Positions 23,421 through 34,671 are shown, counted from the first letter of the stretch. The stretch is DNA of 64,000 bases from Chlorella sorokiniana (GCA_025917655.1 CP084615.1:992001-1056000); one strand, 5' to 3'. Notes: a model not told the origin generated them from the sequence alone. Made by a program: numbers and translations.

Positions 23421-23860
23421 CTGAGCCACTGCATTCCTCGCCTTTGCCACCATCAAGCAACATGCAGCCCTACTGGCGCCTGAGGGCCTGGGCTGGCCTC
23501 TGTACTGAACCACGTTCCTGTTCACAACCTGCCGAATCCTTCTGATGATCTTCTGCACCTGCTCTTTCACGCTTTGCTTGCCTCGCTGGGTTGGGGCACC
23601 CGCCGCGCAGCAGGATGACACATTTTCGCCTGGAACCACTTTCTTGCGCGGCACACGTGACTGCCACGCCCAGCCCGTCAACTGCTTCTTATACGCAACG
23701 AATATAACCTTCGCCTTGTACCTGCCCTGCTCTTGATGCCCTGTAAGGTAGCTGTCCGCTGCTTCAGCAGACTCTTGAGTTGACTGTGGAGGCAAGGCTT
23801 CCTTTTGATGTTACACGAATGCTGCCAACCATGCCTCGTCATTGGCTTGCAGGCTCAGGT
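23421..23860. other. Intergenic between two convergent genes
   Basis: About 440 bases between the small unknown plus-strand gene and the 3' end of APH-1. A 203-residue minus-strand open frame crosses it but has no conserved feature. If the alternative APH-1 C terminus is used, the gene extends to 23811. Confidence 0.3.
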
Positions 23861-24974
23861 TCATCCCGGCTTCTGACCCCTCCCCGGTGTCCTGGCCCAG
23901 CGCCACACCCAGGGCGCTGGCACGCCTCGGCGGCATGAGCCCAGGGGGCCGCCACTCGTCGTGCAGTGCCACCACACATCTATCGCATATGCCGCCACTG
24001 CTGTGCCACCCGCCAGCAGGAGGGGGATCGACAGCCTGCATCCTCCCTCTGCCAAGTTGACCAGCGTGAGGGCCGCGGCCGCTGCATGGGACCCAGGGGC
24101 TGCTGCCGCCTGCAACAGGCGCCCTCGCTCCAGGCCATTCAGCCAGAGGACCATGCCGCCGATGAGCACCGCTGCCATGCCCAGCGTGCTCAGCGCTGTG
24201 GCCAAGAAAAAGCTGATCTGTGGGCAGCTGGGCGAGTAGTAGGTGCCTCCGCCAGCGCTGAGCGGCAGCCAGGCCACAAAGAAGAAGGCAGAGTGGACGG
24301 CAGCATGGCTGAAGCCGTGGGTCAACGCCAGGGAGAAGCGGTCGGCCACTGACAGCTCGAGATCGCCGCGCTCCCTTGCCACGCGATTCAGGAGGGTGAG
24401 GCTGGCCCTGCAATTGCAAAAATGCAGGTGGCCAGAGTGAGCGCAAGCCCTCCAGGACGCACATGCACTGGGGTTGGGCTCGCCTGTGGAACCGCCAGAC
24501 ACCCACTCGCGCAAGCTCCTGAACCGACACCGCCACCAGCACGAAGAGGGCGTAGGGGCCAGGGGACGCTGGCAAGGGTGCCCAGGCTGCGGAGCGGAGA
24601 GAGCAAGTGATCGGCAAGGAACGCCGCAGGAGACAGCAGCGGGTTTACACGCAATACGCGGCTGCAATGCAAAATAAGCATTGATCAAACCTCTGAAAAC
24701 TCCAGCAATGACGAACAGCGTCAGCAGCCAGTAAAAGGCGCTGCAGAGAACAACGGCGGCAGGTAGAGTGGAGAGGCGGGGGCACAGGCGCTGTTGTGTT
24801 GTGCGGGCCATCTGATGGCGTTCACAGCAGCCCTTTCTTCGAGGATCACTTCTCGAGTCACCTGGCGATGGACAGGAGCACCAGAAACGACTTCCGCGAG
24901 ATGCACAGGACAAACACCGCCACCAGTGGGCTGCAGCCCAGGAGCAGCAGACCCAGCGATCCCGTCCAAGCCAT
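23861..24974 (-). CDS. APH1: Gamma-secretase subunit APH-1
   Basis: Scaffold subunit of the gamma-secretase intramembrane protease. Start at 24974: MAWTGSLGLLLLGCSPLVAV, matching the family N terminus, followed by FVLCISRKSFLVLLSIA. Exon 2 reads SAFYWLLTLFVIAGVFR, exon 3 YALFVLVAVSVQELARVGVW, and exon 4 holds four more hydrophobic segments, giving seven as expected. The two functionally important histidine regions are present: LTHGFSHAAVHSAFFF in TM5 and GSHAAAAALTLVNLAEGG in TM6. The human-type GxxxG stretch is not kept, as in plant proteins. The hydrophilic tail is uncertain: one frame ends at 23861, and a second, perhaps truer, frame (GLMPPRRASALGVALGQD) ends at 23811 if a base is restored. 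It is head to head with the dynamin-like gene, 230 bases between starts. Confidence 0.88.
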
Positions 24975-25204
24975 GATGGCATCGATAGTGCTGCGAAGCA
25001 AGAACGCTGCCTTCTCGTCGTGTGCTGTGCGTGGCAACGCACGCTTTGCTGATCAGGGGTCCCCGCTTGCGTTCGCATTCTCCCGCTCCCAAATAGGGAG
25101 GACAGGGCGACGGTCTGCACTCCTTTGCCTGGTCCGCTCAGTCCGTGATCTGCCATTTGCTGACCTGCTGGTGAGGGGCTGTTGCCCCCGCGGTGAAGTC
25201 CAGC
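24975..25204. promoter_or_regulatory. Short bidirectional region, APH-1 / dynamin-like
   Basis: Only 230 bases separate the two proposed start codons. No TATA box is evident. If the dynamin gene really started with a GTPase domain there would be no room for it here. Confidence 0.3.
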
Positions 25205-28200
25205 ATGGACGAGACCATCCCCATCGAGGCTAAGCACCTGCAGGAGGTGGGCGTGGGAGGCGGGGGCCGGACGCGCAACGACCGCGGCTTGAGCCTTAGG
25301 GGTTGTGTACGTCCACGTCCTTAGATCAAACAGTGCAGACTCACGCTGAGCAAGACGGGAGGACAGCCAAGGCGCCAAGCCCGGCTTAAGGTCTTTGCCG
25401 CCTCCTGCTGCCGTTGCGCAGGTGCTCAGCCGGCTGACCGACCGACGGATTGCAGTGGAGAAGGAGCTGGCAGCGCTTGGTGAAGCCAAGAAGGGCGGCA
25501 ATGACATCTTTCGCCACTGCCGCGGCTTTGAGCGCGCCTACTCTCTCATGCTGCAGGTGCGGCATGTTTGGGAGCCGCCTCCGCTGTGCCGGCTTGCCGG
25601 CCCGCGAGCATGCTGACAGGCCTGGCCATCGCTGCATGTCATCCTCCCCTAATCCATCCTGATTCCGCCCTGTCCCTCATCTGCACCCGCGCTCCCGCTT
25701 TTGAGATTGGCAGTGCTTGCCCACTGTGTGCGCAGGAGGCCAATACGGCCTTCAAGATCCGTGCGGTGGTGGAGGGCTCCCTCCCGAGTCGCTGCATAAG
25801 ATCCCGATCGAGAAGCGGTTCACCAAGGCGTACGTACGCGAGGTGAGGCACCCGCCCGATCGCGCTAGGGACAAGGAGATGGTTGCCTGGAGGGCCCCAC
25901 AGCCGCTGGCTCCCTCGTCGCTGTTCCTGTGGTCCCGCAAGCTGGCGGAATGCGCGTCCTGTCTCCATCGCTGTTTGCTGTGAGCACCCCATGCGTCCAG
26001 CCGTCTGTCCTTTGAAGCCTGTTCGTGCCGCCTGGGTGCCGCCCCTGTGCCCCTCCGCAGATTTGCCGCCAGGCCGACGGCTTCCAGCCGCACCTCGTCT
26101 CCCCGGAGCGCGGCATCAAGCGGCTGGTGCAGGAGGCCATGCTGCTGACCGCGCCGCACGTGCACCGCTTTGTGGACGAGATCCACCTGGTGCTGCTGGA
26201 GACGGTGCGGGAGGCGGCGCGGCGCTCGGTGCTCACCGAGGCCGGCATCTCCGCTGACCCGGGCAAGGGCATGGAGTTTTTGCGCCTCAAGGGCTTTGAG
26301 AACGCGGTCATAGTGGCCGCCACGCGCGCTGGACGAGTGGAAGGAGGAGGCGCACCAGGGTGGGTGCGGGGGCCGGAGGGATGACTGCTGGTGTGCCAAG
26401 CCACGGTGAAGGCACGCCTCGCCTGGGTGTCGCCCCTGCCTCGCGCAACTGCCCGCGCAAGAGGACCCATTGCCCACGTGCTTGGAACAGAGCTGGGTGC
26501 CCCCTCGCTGCCGCTCCGCCGCCGCGTGCAGTGGCTGAGACGATGGTGCAGATGGAGTGCAACTACGTGACGCCCTCCTTCTTCCGCGAGCTGGAGCGCG
26601 AGTACCAGAGCGGGCTGAAGAGCGAGGACGGCGCGCTGGAGGGGGCGGCCGAGCCGGAGGACCGCATGGCGCAGCTGGCGCGAGGTGCGGCCGCCGCGCA
26701 GAGTGCCGCCTGCTGCCGTCTGTCAGTCGCAGCCTCTGTGCTGTCCGCTCTCGTGCGCCTGGCCGAGCAAAGGGTCAAGTGAGGAGAGACTTGGGGCTGA
26801 GGTTGGTTAACCTGCCTGCCCATGCTGCCTGCCCCCTGCAGGCATGCCGCAGCAGGGCGAGGGCATCGACTCGGACGACGAGAGCGAGGCAGCCGACAGC
26901 GCCCCGTCTCCGCCCGCTCCGCCATCAGCCGCGAGTCGCCGCCGGTGCGTGCCGCGGGCGTGGCCCATGTGGGGAAGCCTCTGCTGGATGGGGCGCAGAG
27001 GGTGCAGGGCAGTGCGGAGGAGGGAGGCGGCCTAGGGGTGCGGGAGGGCCGCGCGATTGGGTGCTGGGTCCCCATCCTGCCTTGTGCAAGCCCTGTTTGC
27101 CTGCCTGGCCAGCACCTGAACCCACTGCCGCCCCGCCTCCCCCACAGACCAAGGTGCCCATGCGCGACGACCTCAAGGCCGGCTGGCTGGAGAAGCGCAG
27201 CGGCGACAGCAGCAGCCTCAACGCGCTGCCGGTGGACAGCTGGAAGTGGCAGCGCCGCTGGTTTGTGCTGGCCATGGAGAGCGGCTTCCTCTACTACTTC
27301 AGGAGCCCCCAGGAGATGACCAGCACCGGCGTGTCGCCCAAGGTGGCCACTATCGTGCCCAACACCGCCCACCCGCCGCCGCGCGCCGCTCGCTGCACCC
27401 GCCCACGCCATTGTGCCGTCCGCCGCGTGCCGCTGCAGCGCACAGAGCGCTTGATGCAGCCGACTTGCGCCGTGGAGGCGATCTCGGGGCAGCCCTCGGC
27501 AAGATGGATGCCCTCAACATTGCGGCTGTCCCCCTACGCTGCCCTGCAGGTGACCATCAACCTGCGGGAGTGCGTGGTGGAGGACTTTGACGCCGCCAGC
27601 CAGCCCAGCCAGAAGCGCAGCACGCAGAGGCTGGACTCCAAGTCGGCGGCGGTCAGCCTGCTCATCCGCATCTCGCACAAGGTGGGGGCGGGGGAGCAGC
27701 TGCAGTGGCCCGCTTCCGAGGCGAGCAACCAGTCCTCGCTTGCAGCGAGCGCAGCGGGTCCCGCTGATTTGTGCGCGGGAGCGCTTCCCCGACGCGCCTC
27801 GCTCCGGCCTGCCCACCCCCTCCCCAGAACCCCGCCATGTCGGTGGCCAAGAACCACCACCAGATCATCGTGCGCGCCGCCGACGCCGCCGAGAAGTTTG
27901 AGTGGCTGGCGCGGCTGCGCAACGCGGCGGACGCGCGGGGGCGTGGGCCGCGCGCCGCCCATCAGCACCACCACGCAGCAGCTGCAGCAGGGGCAGGGGG
28001 CCCCGCACCGCGCCGCGCGTCCACCGGCGGCACCACCACCGTGCAGCAGCCGCAGGAGCCGGAGAGGCCCAAGGTGCGGGGCAGCGGCGCGGGAGGAGGG
28101 AGGCAGCGTCCGTAGCGGCAGCGGGCGCCGCCGCCTGGGCCTGCCGGCTTGCAAGCCTGCCGGGTGGCTCACCCGCCGCCACTTGCGCGGCCCCCGCAGG

Positions 28201-29148
28201 GCTTCTTCGGTCGCACCATCGAGAAGGTGTCCGACCGCTTTGGCGGCTTTGGCAGCAGCAAGCTGGGCAGCGTGATGGAGGCGGGCAGCCTGGAGGACCT
28301 GGACGCCTACTACGAGCGGCTGGGCACCTTCACCGGCCTGTACGCGCGCCACATCTTCAGCCGCATGGCCAAGACCGTGCCCAAGGCCATCATCCTGTGC
28401 CAGGTCATCCGCTCCCGCGACCGCTTGCTGGACCAGCTGTACAACTACCTCATGGGCCTCAAGCCCTTTGAGATCGACGCCCTGCTGGCGGAGGACCCCT
28501 CGGTGGTGAAGAGGTGCGCCGCCGCCGCCCCGCAGCCGGGCCGCAGGCGGGCAGCATGGAGGCGGGCCGGGGGCGGGGGCAGGGCCTGCCGACCCAGCCG
28601 CTGCTGTTGGGTCTGGAGAGGGCGGGCAAACAAGCCCTCAGCCTGCGATTCCCTGACCGCAAGACACCCCTCCCACACACAATGCCGCAGGCGCAACGCC
28701 GCCCAGCAGGCGCGCGGGAGCTGGCCGAGGCGCAGGCCGAGGTGCGCACGGTGCAGGAGGTGCGGGCGTCGGCGGGGCCCCGCCCGACCCCACCTCCCTG
28801 CTGTCGGTGCGCGCGCTGCTGCTGGCGGGAGCCTTCCCGCTCATCCCCCGACAAGGTGCCCAAGAGCGTGCGCAACCCGGCGGCTCTGTACGGCGAGTTC
28901 ACCCCCGTCACGCTGCTGCAAGGCCTGGGGAGGCGAGCGCGGTGCAGCTGGGCAGCGCGGCAGTCAAGGCTGGGCGCCTCGCGGGCCGCGAGTCCAATGG
29001 CAGCGAGAGCGGCGCCACCGAAAACGGCAGCGCAGACGGCGGCAGGCCGGGCTCTGCACAGCCCGCGCCCTCTCCGAGCGCAGCGACGGCGGCCAAGCCG
29101 CGGCGGCAGCCCCGCCGCCCCCTCCGAAGATGCCGTGAGGGCAATTGA
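25205..29148 (+). CDS. Dynamin-related protein (DRP2 type: stalk, PH, GED) lacking the GTPase domain
   Basis: The proposed start is MDETIPIEAKHLQEVLSRLT at 25205, already inside the stalk. Stalk helices run through EKELAALG, ERGIKRLVQEAMLLTAPHVH and AVTMV-like exons to FFRELEREYQSGLKSED near 26580. A PH domain follows: LKAGWLEKRSGD near 27175, WQRRWFVLAMESGFLYYF near 27250, and FEWLARLRNA near 27900. A Pro/Gln linker leads to the GED, GSLEDLDAYYERLGTFTGLY near 28285 through VPKAIILCQVIRSRDRLLDQ. This stalk-PH-GED order matches plant DRP2 and animal dynamin, which pinch clathrin vesicles, but no G1-G4 GTPase motif exists upstream. Single-base shortfalls occur at 25783-25785 and 28927-28930. 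The C-terminal tail is disordered and its end is uncertain (29138-29148). Confidence 0.8.
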
Positions 29149-29345
29149 GCGTCGCTGCTCGGTTGCCTGCACCTGGCCAGCTAATGCGGCCCGCATCCTC
29201 TGTCTGTGCCCCGCTGCTGTGCTGATGCCTGGAAGCGCTGTTGTAAGGCTGGAGGGTTCCTCAATTGCAGTGCGATGCAGCAACACGGCGGGGTTGGCAC
29301 GAGCGTACCCACGCAGGCCCCAGCCCGACCGTGCCAGCCCCGCGC

Positions 29346-31391
29346 TCAGCTGCCCTTCTTCATGCTCGCGTCGATGGCCGCCAGGCGCTCCGCCAGCGGC
29401 GGATGCGAGTAGTGGTAGGCGCTGTAGAGGCGGTCGGCCGCCACCGCGCCCTTGTTCTCCTTGTCCAGGGCACACAGCGCGCCGCGCAGCGCCTTGCCGT
29501 GCCCCAGCGACACGCCAAAGGCGTCCGCCTGGAACTCAAAGGCGCGGCTGGCCACGTTGCTGAGCAGGCCCAGCACCTGCGTCGGGGGACCCGGGGACCA
29601 GGCCAATCGCTGAGCAGGCAGGCGAGGATGGGCCGGGCCTACAGCCACCCTCTCCTGCCTGCCAGGAAGGCGACGGTCGGGAGCTGGTTGCCATGCAGCA
29701 AGCAGGCATCGTCCCCGCGCTGTCGCTGCCTAGCATGCACCGACATTGAGGCAGGGCAAGCGGGGATGGCTGGCGCGGCGCCGCCGCACCTCGTCCACCG
29801 GGCCTATGATGTACTGGAAAAGGATGAAGCCCGCCAGCACCGGCTGCTCGGCGACAAAGCCAAACGAGGCAAAGATGCCCGGGGTGGTGCGCACCGCCGT
29901 GAACACCAGCAGCTGCGCCAGGGTGACCGCCTGGCTGGCCACCAGCAGCTTGGGCATGTGCCGCAGCTTCCTGTGCCAGAGGGGTTGAAGATCAGCGGGG
30001 ACTAATACGACCAGCCGGTTTGTAACCTTTTTGAAGACAAGAGGCGCAGAAAGTGGGCCCTTGCATGCCTGCGTTGGCCAGCCCATCTGCACCCACCCAC
30101 CAGTGGCCTAGCTCATGAGCAAGCACTGCAACCACTTCCTCCTGGCTGCACTGGGTCAGGAGGGTGTCGTACAGCACTATCCGCTTGTTGGCGCCAAAGC
30201 CGTACTGCCAGGAGGGGGAGGGCAAGGCAAGAAATGTATCCAGCTTGCAGGATGTATGAGCTTTCACAGCAAATGGCGCCAGCGTAGCAGGACCCCCCGC
30301 CCCCAAGCAAGCGCACCATGTATGCGTTCGAGTGGGCGGAGCGGGTGCTTCCGTCGATGACAAACAGCTTCTTCAGGGGGAAAGACAGCGATGCGGCCAA
30401 CCCCTCGATGGCCTCCCTGCAGCAGGGCAGCCAGGCGGGCAGCGCTCGCTCTCCTTCCGCAGCAATGAAAGCGGCGCAGCCCGCGTGAGCAGGAGCTCGC
30501 CTACGCCGCCGGCTGCGCACCGGAGGGGGCCCTGCTCCAGAGGCGTGAACTTGTTGAAGAGCGGGGCGATGAGGGTGGGGTAAACCGTGATCATCACCAG
30601 GGCCAGGAGCAGCAGGAAGAGCCAGAGGTAGAGCCCGACATAGGCTCCGCTGCGCTGCAGGATCAGCGTGGCGCCCGCCACCACGGGCGGCAGCAGCACG
30701 CAGCCAAGCAGGACCGACTTGAGTGCATCAAGCACAAAGGTGCGCGGGGTGGTCTTGTTGAAGCCGTGCCGCGCTTCCAGCACAAAGGTTGAGTAGGCTG
30801 ACCACGGCAGGCTCAGCGCCAGCGAGGCCCCCGCCTGCAGCAGCACCCACGCCACGCTCTGCGCCACCTCGCCGCGCGGCAAGCCCCAGCGAGAGAGCAG
30901 CGTGCCCGCCAGGCGCCACGTGGCGGGCAGGTAGCCCAGCGGCAGCAGCAGCAGCGTGCTGAGCACAAAGTCCCAGAGTCCGTGAGCCATGCTGTACCGC
31001 AGCTTGGCCACGTTGTACGCCCGCTTCTTCTCAAACTCCTCCTTGCTGTACAAGTGGGCCACGGCTGGAGCTGGAGCCGGGCGCCCAAAGCCTGTGAACA
31101 CAAGAGGCAGGGCGATGAGTGCATGCAAAAGGCCAGCGCGTTGGCTGCAGCAGCGGCGGCAGCGCGCGGGCCGCCAGGGGAAGGACCTCTTGGCACGTGA
31201 GCTGTTTGAGGCCATCACATACGTGTCGCATCAATGTAATTTACATGTTGCGCCAGCGCTGTGCAGCAGAGCAGGCGCCTTCACCTTTGCTGCCTCAGGT
31301 CCAGCCAGGTGTGGACCAGGTACACGACAGCTTGGAAGCATATCACCGCTTGGAGCCATGGATATGTTTCCAAGCTTCCCTCCGAAACCAT
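29346..31391 (-). CDS. STE24: CAAX prenyl protease 1 (Ste24/FACE1, M48)
   Basis: Zinc metalloprotease of the ER membrane that removes the C-terminal tripeptide of prenylated proteins. Exon 1 starts at 31391 and reads to VVYLVHTWLDLRQQ, the family's first helix. Then LYSKEEFEKKRAYNVAKLRY, several membrane helices, and GFNKTTPRTFVLDALKS (near 30760). The zinc motif is VLAHELGHW (HExxH) near 30105, with the third ligand in FEFQADAFGVSLG near 29530. It ends ERLAAIDASMKKGS at 29346. All catalytic residues are present and the length fits the family. The join of exon 1 to exon 2 needs one base more than the visible phase gives, another likely homopolymer error. It lies convergent to the dynamin-like gene, about 200 bases apart. 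Confidence 0.9.
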
Positions 31392-31785
31392 ACCGTGGTG
31401 ATCGAGTGATGCGCGATAGAGTAGCAGGTTTGCTGCGATTTACACTGGTTACACTGCACAGGCGCCAGAAATAAAGTGCTCGGGGTTGATCTGACGGTTT
31501 CCATCCCTGCTGCCACCATGCCAGTCTGTCGCCCGCTGTCTGGCATGCTCCGCTCAGCATGATGATTGCCCTGCTCACAAGGTTTGTTTTAGAACATTCA
31601 GGGTCAGCAACAGAAGCAGCTGAAGAAGGATGAGAACAGAAAGCGCAGCGGGATCAAGTCAGGGCAGGAGAACCAGCAGGAGCGTCAAGCACAAGCAGGG
31701 TCAGGGTCGGGCAAGGGAACAAGCATGGTCGTGCAGTGGGTCATGCAGGGGCGCGTGTCAAGCCCTGCGGCGCAGCCTGCAGCCG

Positions 31786-33453
31786 CTACTGCTGCTCTTC
31801 CTCCTCTGGCGCTGCAAGCTTGCTGCGCTTGGCGCTGTTGACATACGACCGTAGGATGAACTCGTTCTCTGCGTGCGGCTGGTCAAGGGTGCCCAGCTTG
31901 ATCTGCAGGGGCCCGGGTAGGACGCAACACAGCAGCTGCTGGTGTGATGACAGGTGCATAGCGCCCGGCGCACGTGGACTGCGAAGCAGCGGTAGCGGCG
32001 TGGTTCTCCGTGCATGCAAGCCTGGCGCAGCCGAGGTCCTGGCAGGGAGCGTCGCTCAGCCGCACCTGGTACAGCTTCAGCTCAAAGCGCGGCCCGCACT
32101 CCTTGATCGTGATGCTCTTGGCGCCCTTGGGCATCTCGTAGGTGTGGTGCCGGAAGGAGATGTAGTCGCTCTGCATGGGGGCGCGCGGGTGGGCAGCGAG
32201 TCGTAGTCTGCAAGAGAGGCTTGGCCAAGCTGGCAGGGCTGGCAGTGTGCATCATGCTGTGCCTGCCGCTGGCCGGCGTGTTAGCATGTCGGACACAGGA
32301 TTCATCACTTGCACTGCCGATGCCGCAGGCACCCCACACCACATGCACAAACAAATTTGGCACCTGGTTGGCAAAGGTGATGACGCGCTTGGCGTCGTGC
32401 TTGGGCGGCGGAAACAGGTGCTTCAGGATGTTGGCCACCCGGGTGCCCAGCTTGGAGGTGAAGCGCTCGAATATGAGGTGCGGGTAGGCCTCGGAGATGG
32501 TGCCCACCTGCAGGAGGCGCGTCGGCAGGGTGGCGTGCATGCTGTGCGACAGCAGCTCTGGCCGCTGCGGCTGCTCGCGTTCCCTGTGCGCCCCTGGTCC
32601 AGCCTGGCGCGGCAGCCAGCTCACCTGCTTCTTGTCCCCGATGTCGTGGCGCAGCACCGTGTTGAAGATGCCGAAGTAGGCGGTGGGGCCGTAGGGCAGG
32701 TGGCACACCACCAGGCCGTCAGGCTCGCCGCGGTGCTCGTGCACCACCACCAGGTCGGTGTAGTCGTGGGAGCGGCACGACTCCACCAGGTCGCCCACCA
32801 CCTGGCGGCGCGGCAGGGGGGTAGCAGGGGGCGGGGGGGCGGCGGTGGTGGAATGTGGCGCACGTGCGGGAGGCGGGAGGCAAGCACAGGTGCAGCGGAG
32901 CGGAGCGGAGCGCGGCCCCAGCCAGCGCCCGCCGGATGACGCACCATGCCGCCGCGGTTTACGCGCTGCGCGTTGGGCAGCAGCAGCTTGACCTCCTTGG
33001 CGAACTGGACGAGGCGGGAGGAGGGGTCGCGCGAGGTGGTGATCAGGATCTTGGGGTTGCGCTCGCCGGCGTGGGCGTACTCGTCGTCGATATGGGTGCG
33101 CGGCACCGCCGTGTTGTCGTCCTCCAGCTCCACCTGGTGCCGCAGCTCCGCCTCCTCGCGCCGCAGCTCGTTGGGGATGGGCTTGCCCTCTGCAGCCAGG
33201 CCACAGCATGCGGCACCCTTGGGCACCGCCAGCAGAGGCGGCTGCGGCAGCTTGGCGACATGCATGTGCCGCTGCAATCCCAATGGCGACTTGAACGCGT
33301 CACTGACAAGCGTTTACCAGGCCGGCAGCAGAAAAGCTTGCCTTCAAGAGCCTGGCGAATTTTGCGCTTCTTCTCATAGAGCTCCTGCTCCTTTCCTTCC
33401 AAGCTTTTACGATATAAAAACTCTCGACGTAGCCGTGCGTTGCGCCGCAACAT
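31786..33453 (-). CDS. IMP4: U3 snoRNP protein IMP4 (Brix domain)
   Basis: Component of the small-subunit processome that helps U3 snoRNA pair with pre-18S rRNA in the nucleolus. Start at 33453: [20 protein letters not shown], the usual IMP4 N terminus. The Brix domain runs from [20 protein letters not shown] (near 33030) through [20 protein letters not shown] and [13 protein letters not shown] to [16 protein letters not shown]. The C-terminal tail is acidic (APEEEEQQ), stop at 31786. Intron 1 (33341-33190) uses a GC donor, and splicing gives [13 protein letters not shown]. No frame problem was noticed in this gene. Confidence 0.93.
33190..33341 (-). other. GC-AG intron 1 of IMP4
   Basis: On the minus strand the exon ends GAA G and the intron starts GCAAGC; it ends GGCTGCAG. 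Splicing restores the conserved [13 protein letters not shown] block, so the GC donor is well supported. Confidence 0.65.
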
Positions 33454-33730
33454 ACTGTGCTGCAACCAAGGCACGGCACACAGAGGCGGGCAAGCTTGAA
33501 TACGTGAGGGCTTCTTACACTGATACTCTCACCGTCTCAAATCAAATTTGCGTGCAACAACTCCGTTTGAGGGGTTTTGTCCGTGCGTGCTGCGCTCGCA
33601 CATGCTGGGGCCTGGCTGCTTGATGAAAGCCCTTGGCACCCCTCTTGCATTTAATTTGACGATCCCGACGGTAATCTGTGTTGTTTCAAGCAGCTGCACT
33701 GTCCACTTATCATCTCGCCCAAACTGCAGG

Positions 33731-34055
33731 GTCAGTTCAAGCTAACAAATACATGCAAGGAACTGTGGGCAAGGGCATTGTACACAGGTAACAGCATCAG
33801 GCAGGGTTGGGATTTACAGACAGAGGGGGCCCAGCTGGCAGGCAAGCAGGCAATTTAGCCAACTGCTTCATGAAGCAGTAGGCTGAGTTGCCTGCTTGCC
33901 TGCCAGCTGGGCCCGCTCTGTCTAGTAAAACTCAACCCTGCCTGATGCTATTACCTGTGTACAATGCCCTTGCCCAACCTGCATGCCAGATTCTTCAACT
34001 TGTGTACAATGCCCTTGCCCAAAGTTCCTTGCATGTATTGTTAGCTTGAACTGAC
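33731..34055. repeat. 325-base inverted duplication (foldback) of a paralogue 3' end
   Basis: The left arm (33731-33870) is repeated in reverse complement as the right arm (33871-34055), meeting at the perfect palindrome TGCTTCATGAAGCA. The right arm carries an extra internal duplication of about 45 bases. The ends read GTCAGTTCAAG and its complement. The left arm, read on the minus strand, aligns with the end of the coding region and the 3' flank of the third array copy (36720-36900), so this is an inverted duplication of local sequence rather than a MITE. The right arm runs straight into the last exon of array copy 1, replacing its membrane tail. Confidence 0.75.
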
Positions 34056-34671
34056 CCCTCCAGGAAATTGAACTTCTGGTCCACACGCTCCTCCAGGCGC
34101 GTGAACCTCTGTTCCACACGCTCTTCAAAGCTGTGGAAAGCGGCCTTGATGTTCGCAACATTCTGCAGGAGATGACCACCAGCAGCAATCCAAGTTGGCA
34201 AGCAGGTGACTGATGGCACCCACATGGCACGTAAAGCATGGCTTGCCAGCAGACAAGTCAGTCGCCAAGCTTGGTTGGATCCGTCAGAATAGAGAATGGA
34301 CAGCTTGGCTCACCTTTCGCAGGCCTCGCAAGGCCGCTTTCTGTGGCTGCTGCCGCAGCGGCTGCCGTGGCTGCCGCTGCTGCTGTCGTTGCTGCTGCTG
34401 TTGCTGCTGTTGCTGCTGCTTCTTGTTTGGACCTGCTGCCGGCGCAGAGATGTCCTGCATTAGGCAAAGGGACAGCGCCAGGTTCAATCAGGAGGTGCCG
34501 GAGGGGAAACTGAGCCCAGCGACTGTGCCACCGGCGTCACTGTCACTGCCGCCAACGCCTACCCACCCAATGGTTGATATCGTCCTGCACTGCGCCAACT
34601 AAACACCCAGCAACCTTCACAACCCGCTGCATGGAGGAGCACCAACAAGGCAGCGCAGCAAACGGCTCACC
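33995..34671 (-). pseudogene. Array copy 1: coiled-coil paralogue, probably broken
   Basis: First of three tandem related genes (minus strand). Exon 1 equivalent ends at 34671 (ARLRIMNTCAYRPHKEEKEP), but the ATG seen in copy 2 reads TTG here. Exon 2 is 34454-34314, 47 codons with a polyglutamine tract from a CAG/CAA repeat, bounded by ATGCAG| and |GTGAGCC. Exon 3 starts at 34162: NVANIKAAFHSFEERVEQRF then TRLEERVDQKFNFLEG. It then runs into the inverted duplication instead of the transmembrane tail found in copies 2 and 3. With no initiator and no membrane anchor it is probably a pseudogene, although splicing sites and frame are kept. A start at 34847 remains open but overlaps the 3' flank of copy 2. 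Confidence 0.55.

Noticed and set aside
23184-23795. 203-residue minus-strand frame
   Set aside because: It overlaps exons of a plus-strand gene model and has no recognisable motif, signal or helix pattern.
28459-29475. 338-residue minus-strand frame opposite the dynamin GED
   Set aside because: A shadow: it runs antisense to conserved dynamin codons and is Arg/Ala/Pro-rich, as GC-rich antisense frames are.
33731-34055. Foldback as a MITE-type transposon
   Set aside because: Both arms match the 3' end and flank of a neighbouring paralogue (36720-36900), there is no clear target-site duplication, and the ends are not typical terminal inverted repeats. A local inverted duplication explains it better.
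34350-34425. CAG/CTG tract as a possible regulatory or unstable repeat
   Set aside because: It is the polyglutamine-coding part of array copy 1 exon 2, interrupted by CAA and CGA codons; nothing suggests another role.
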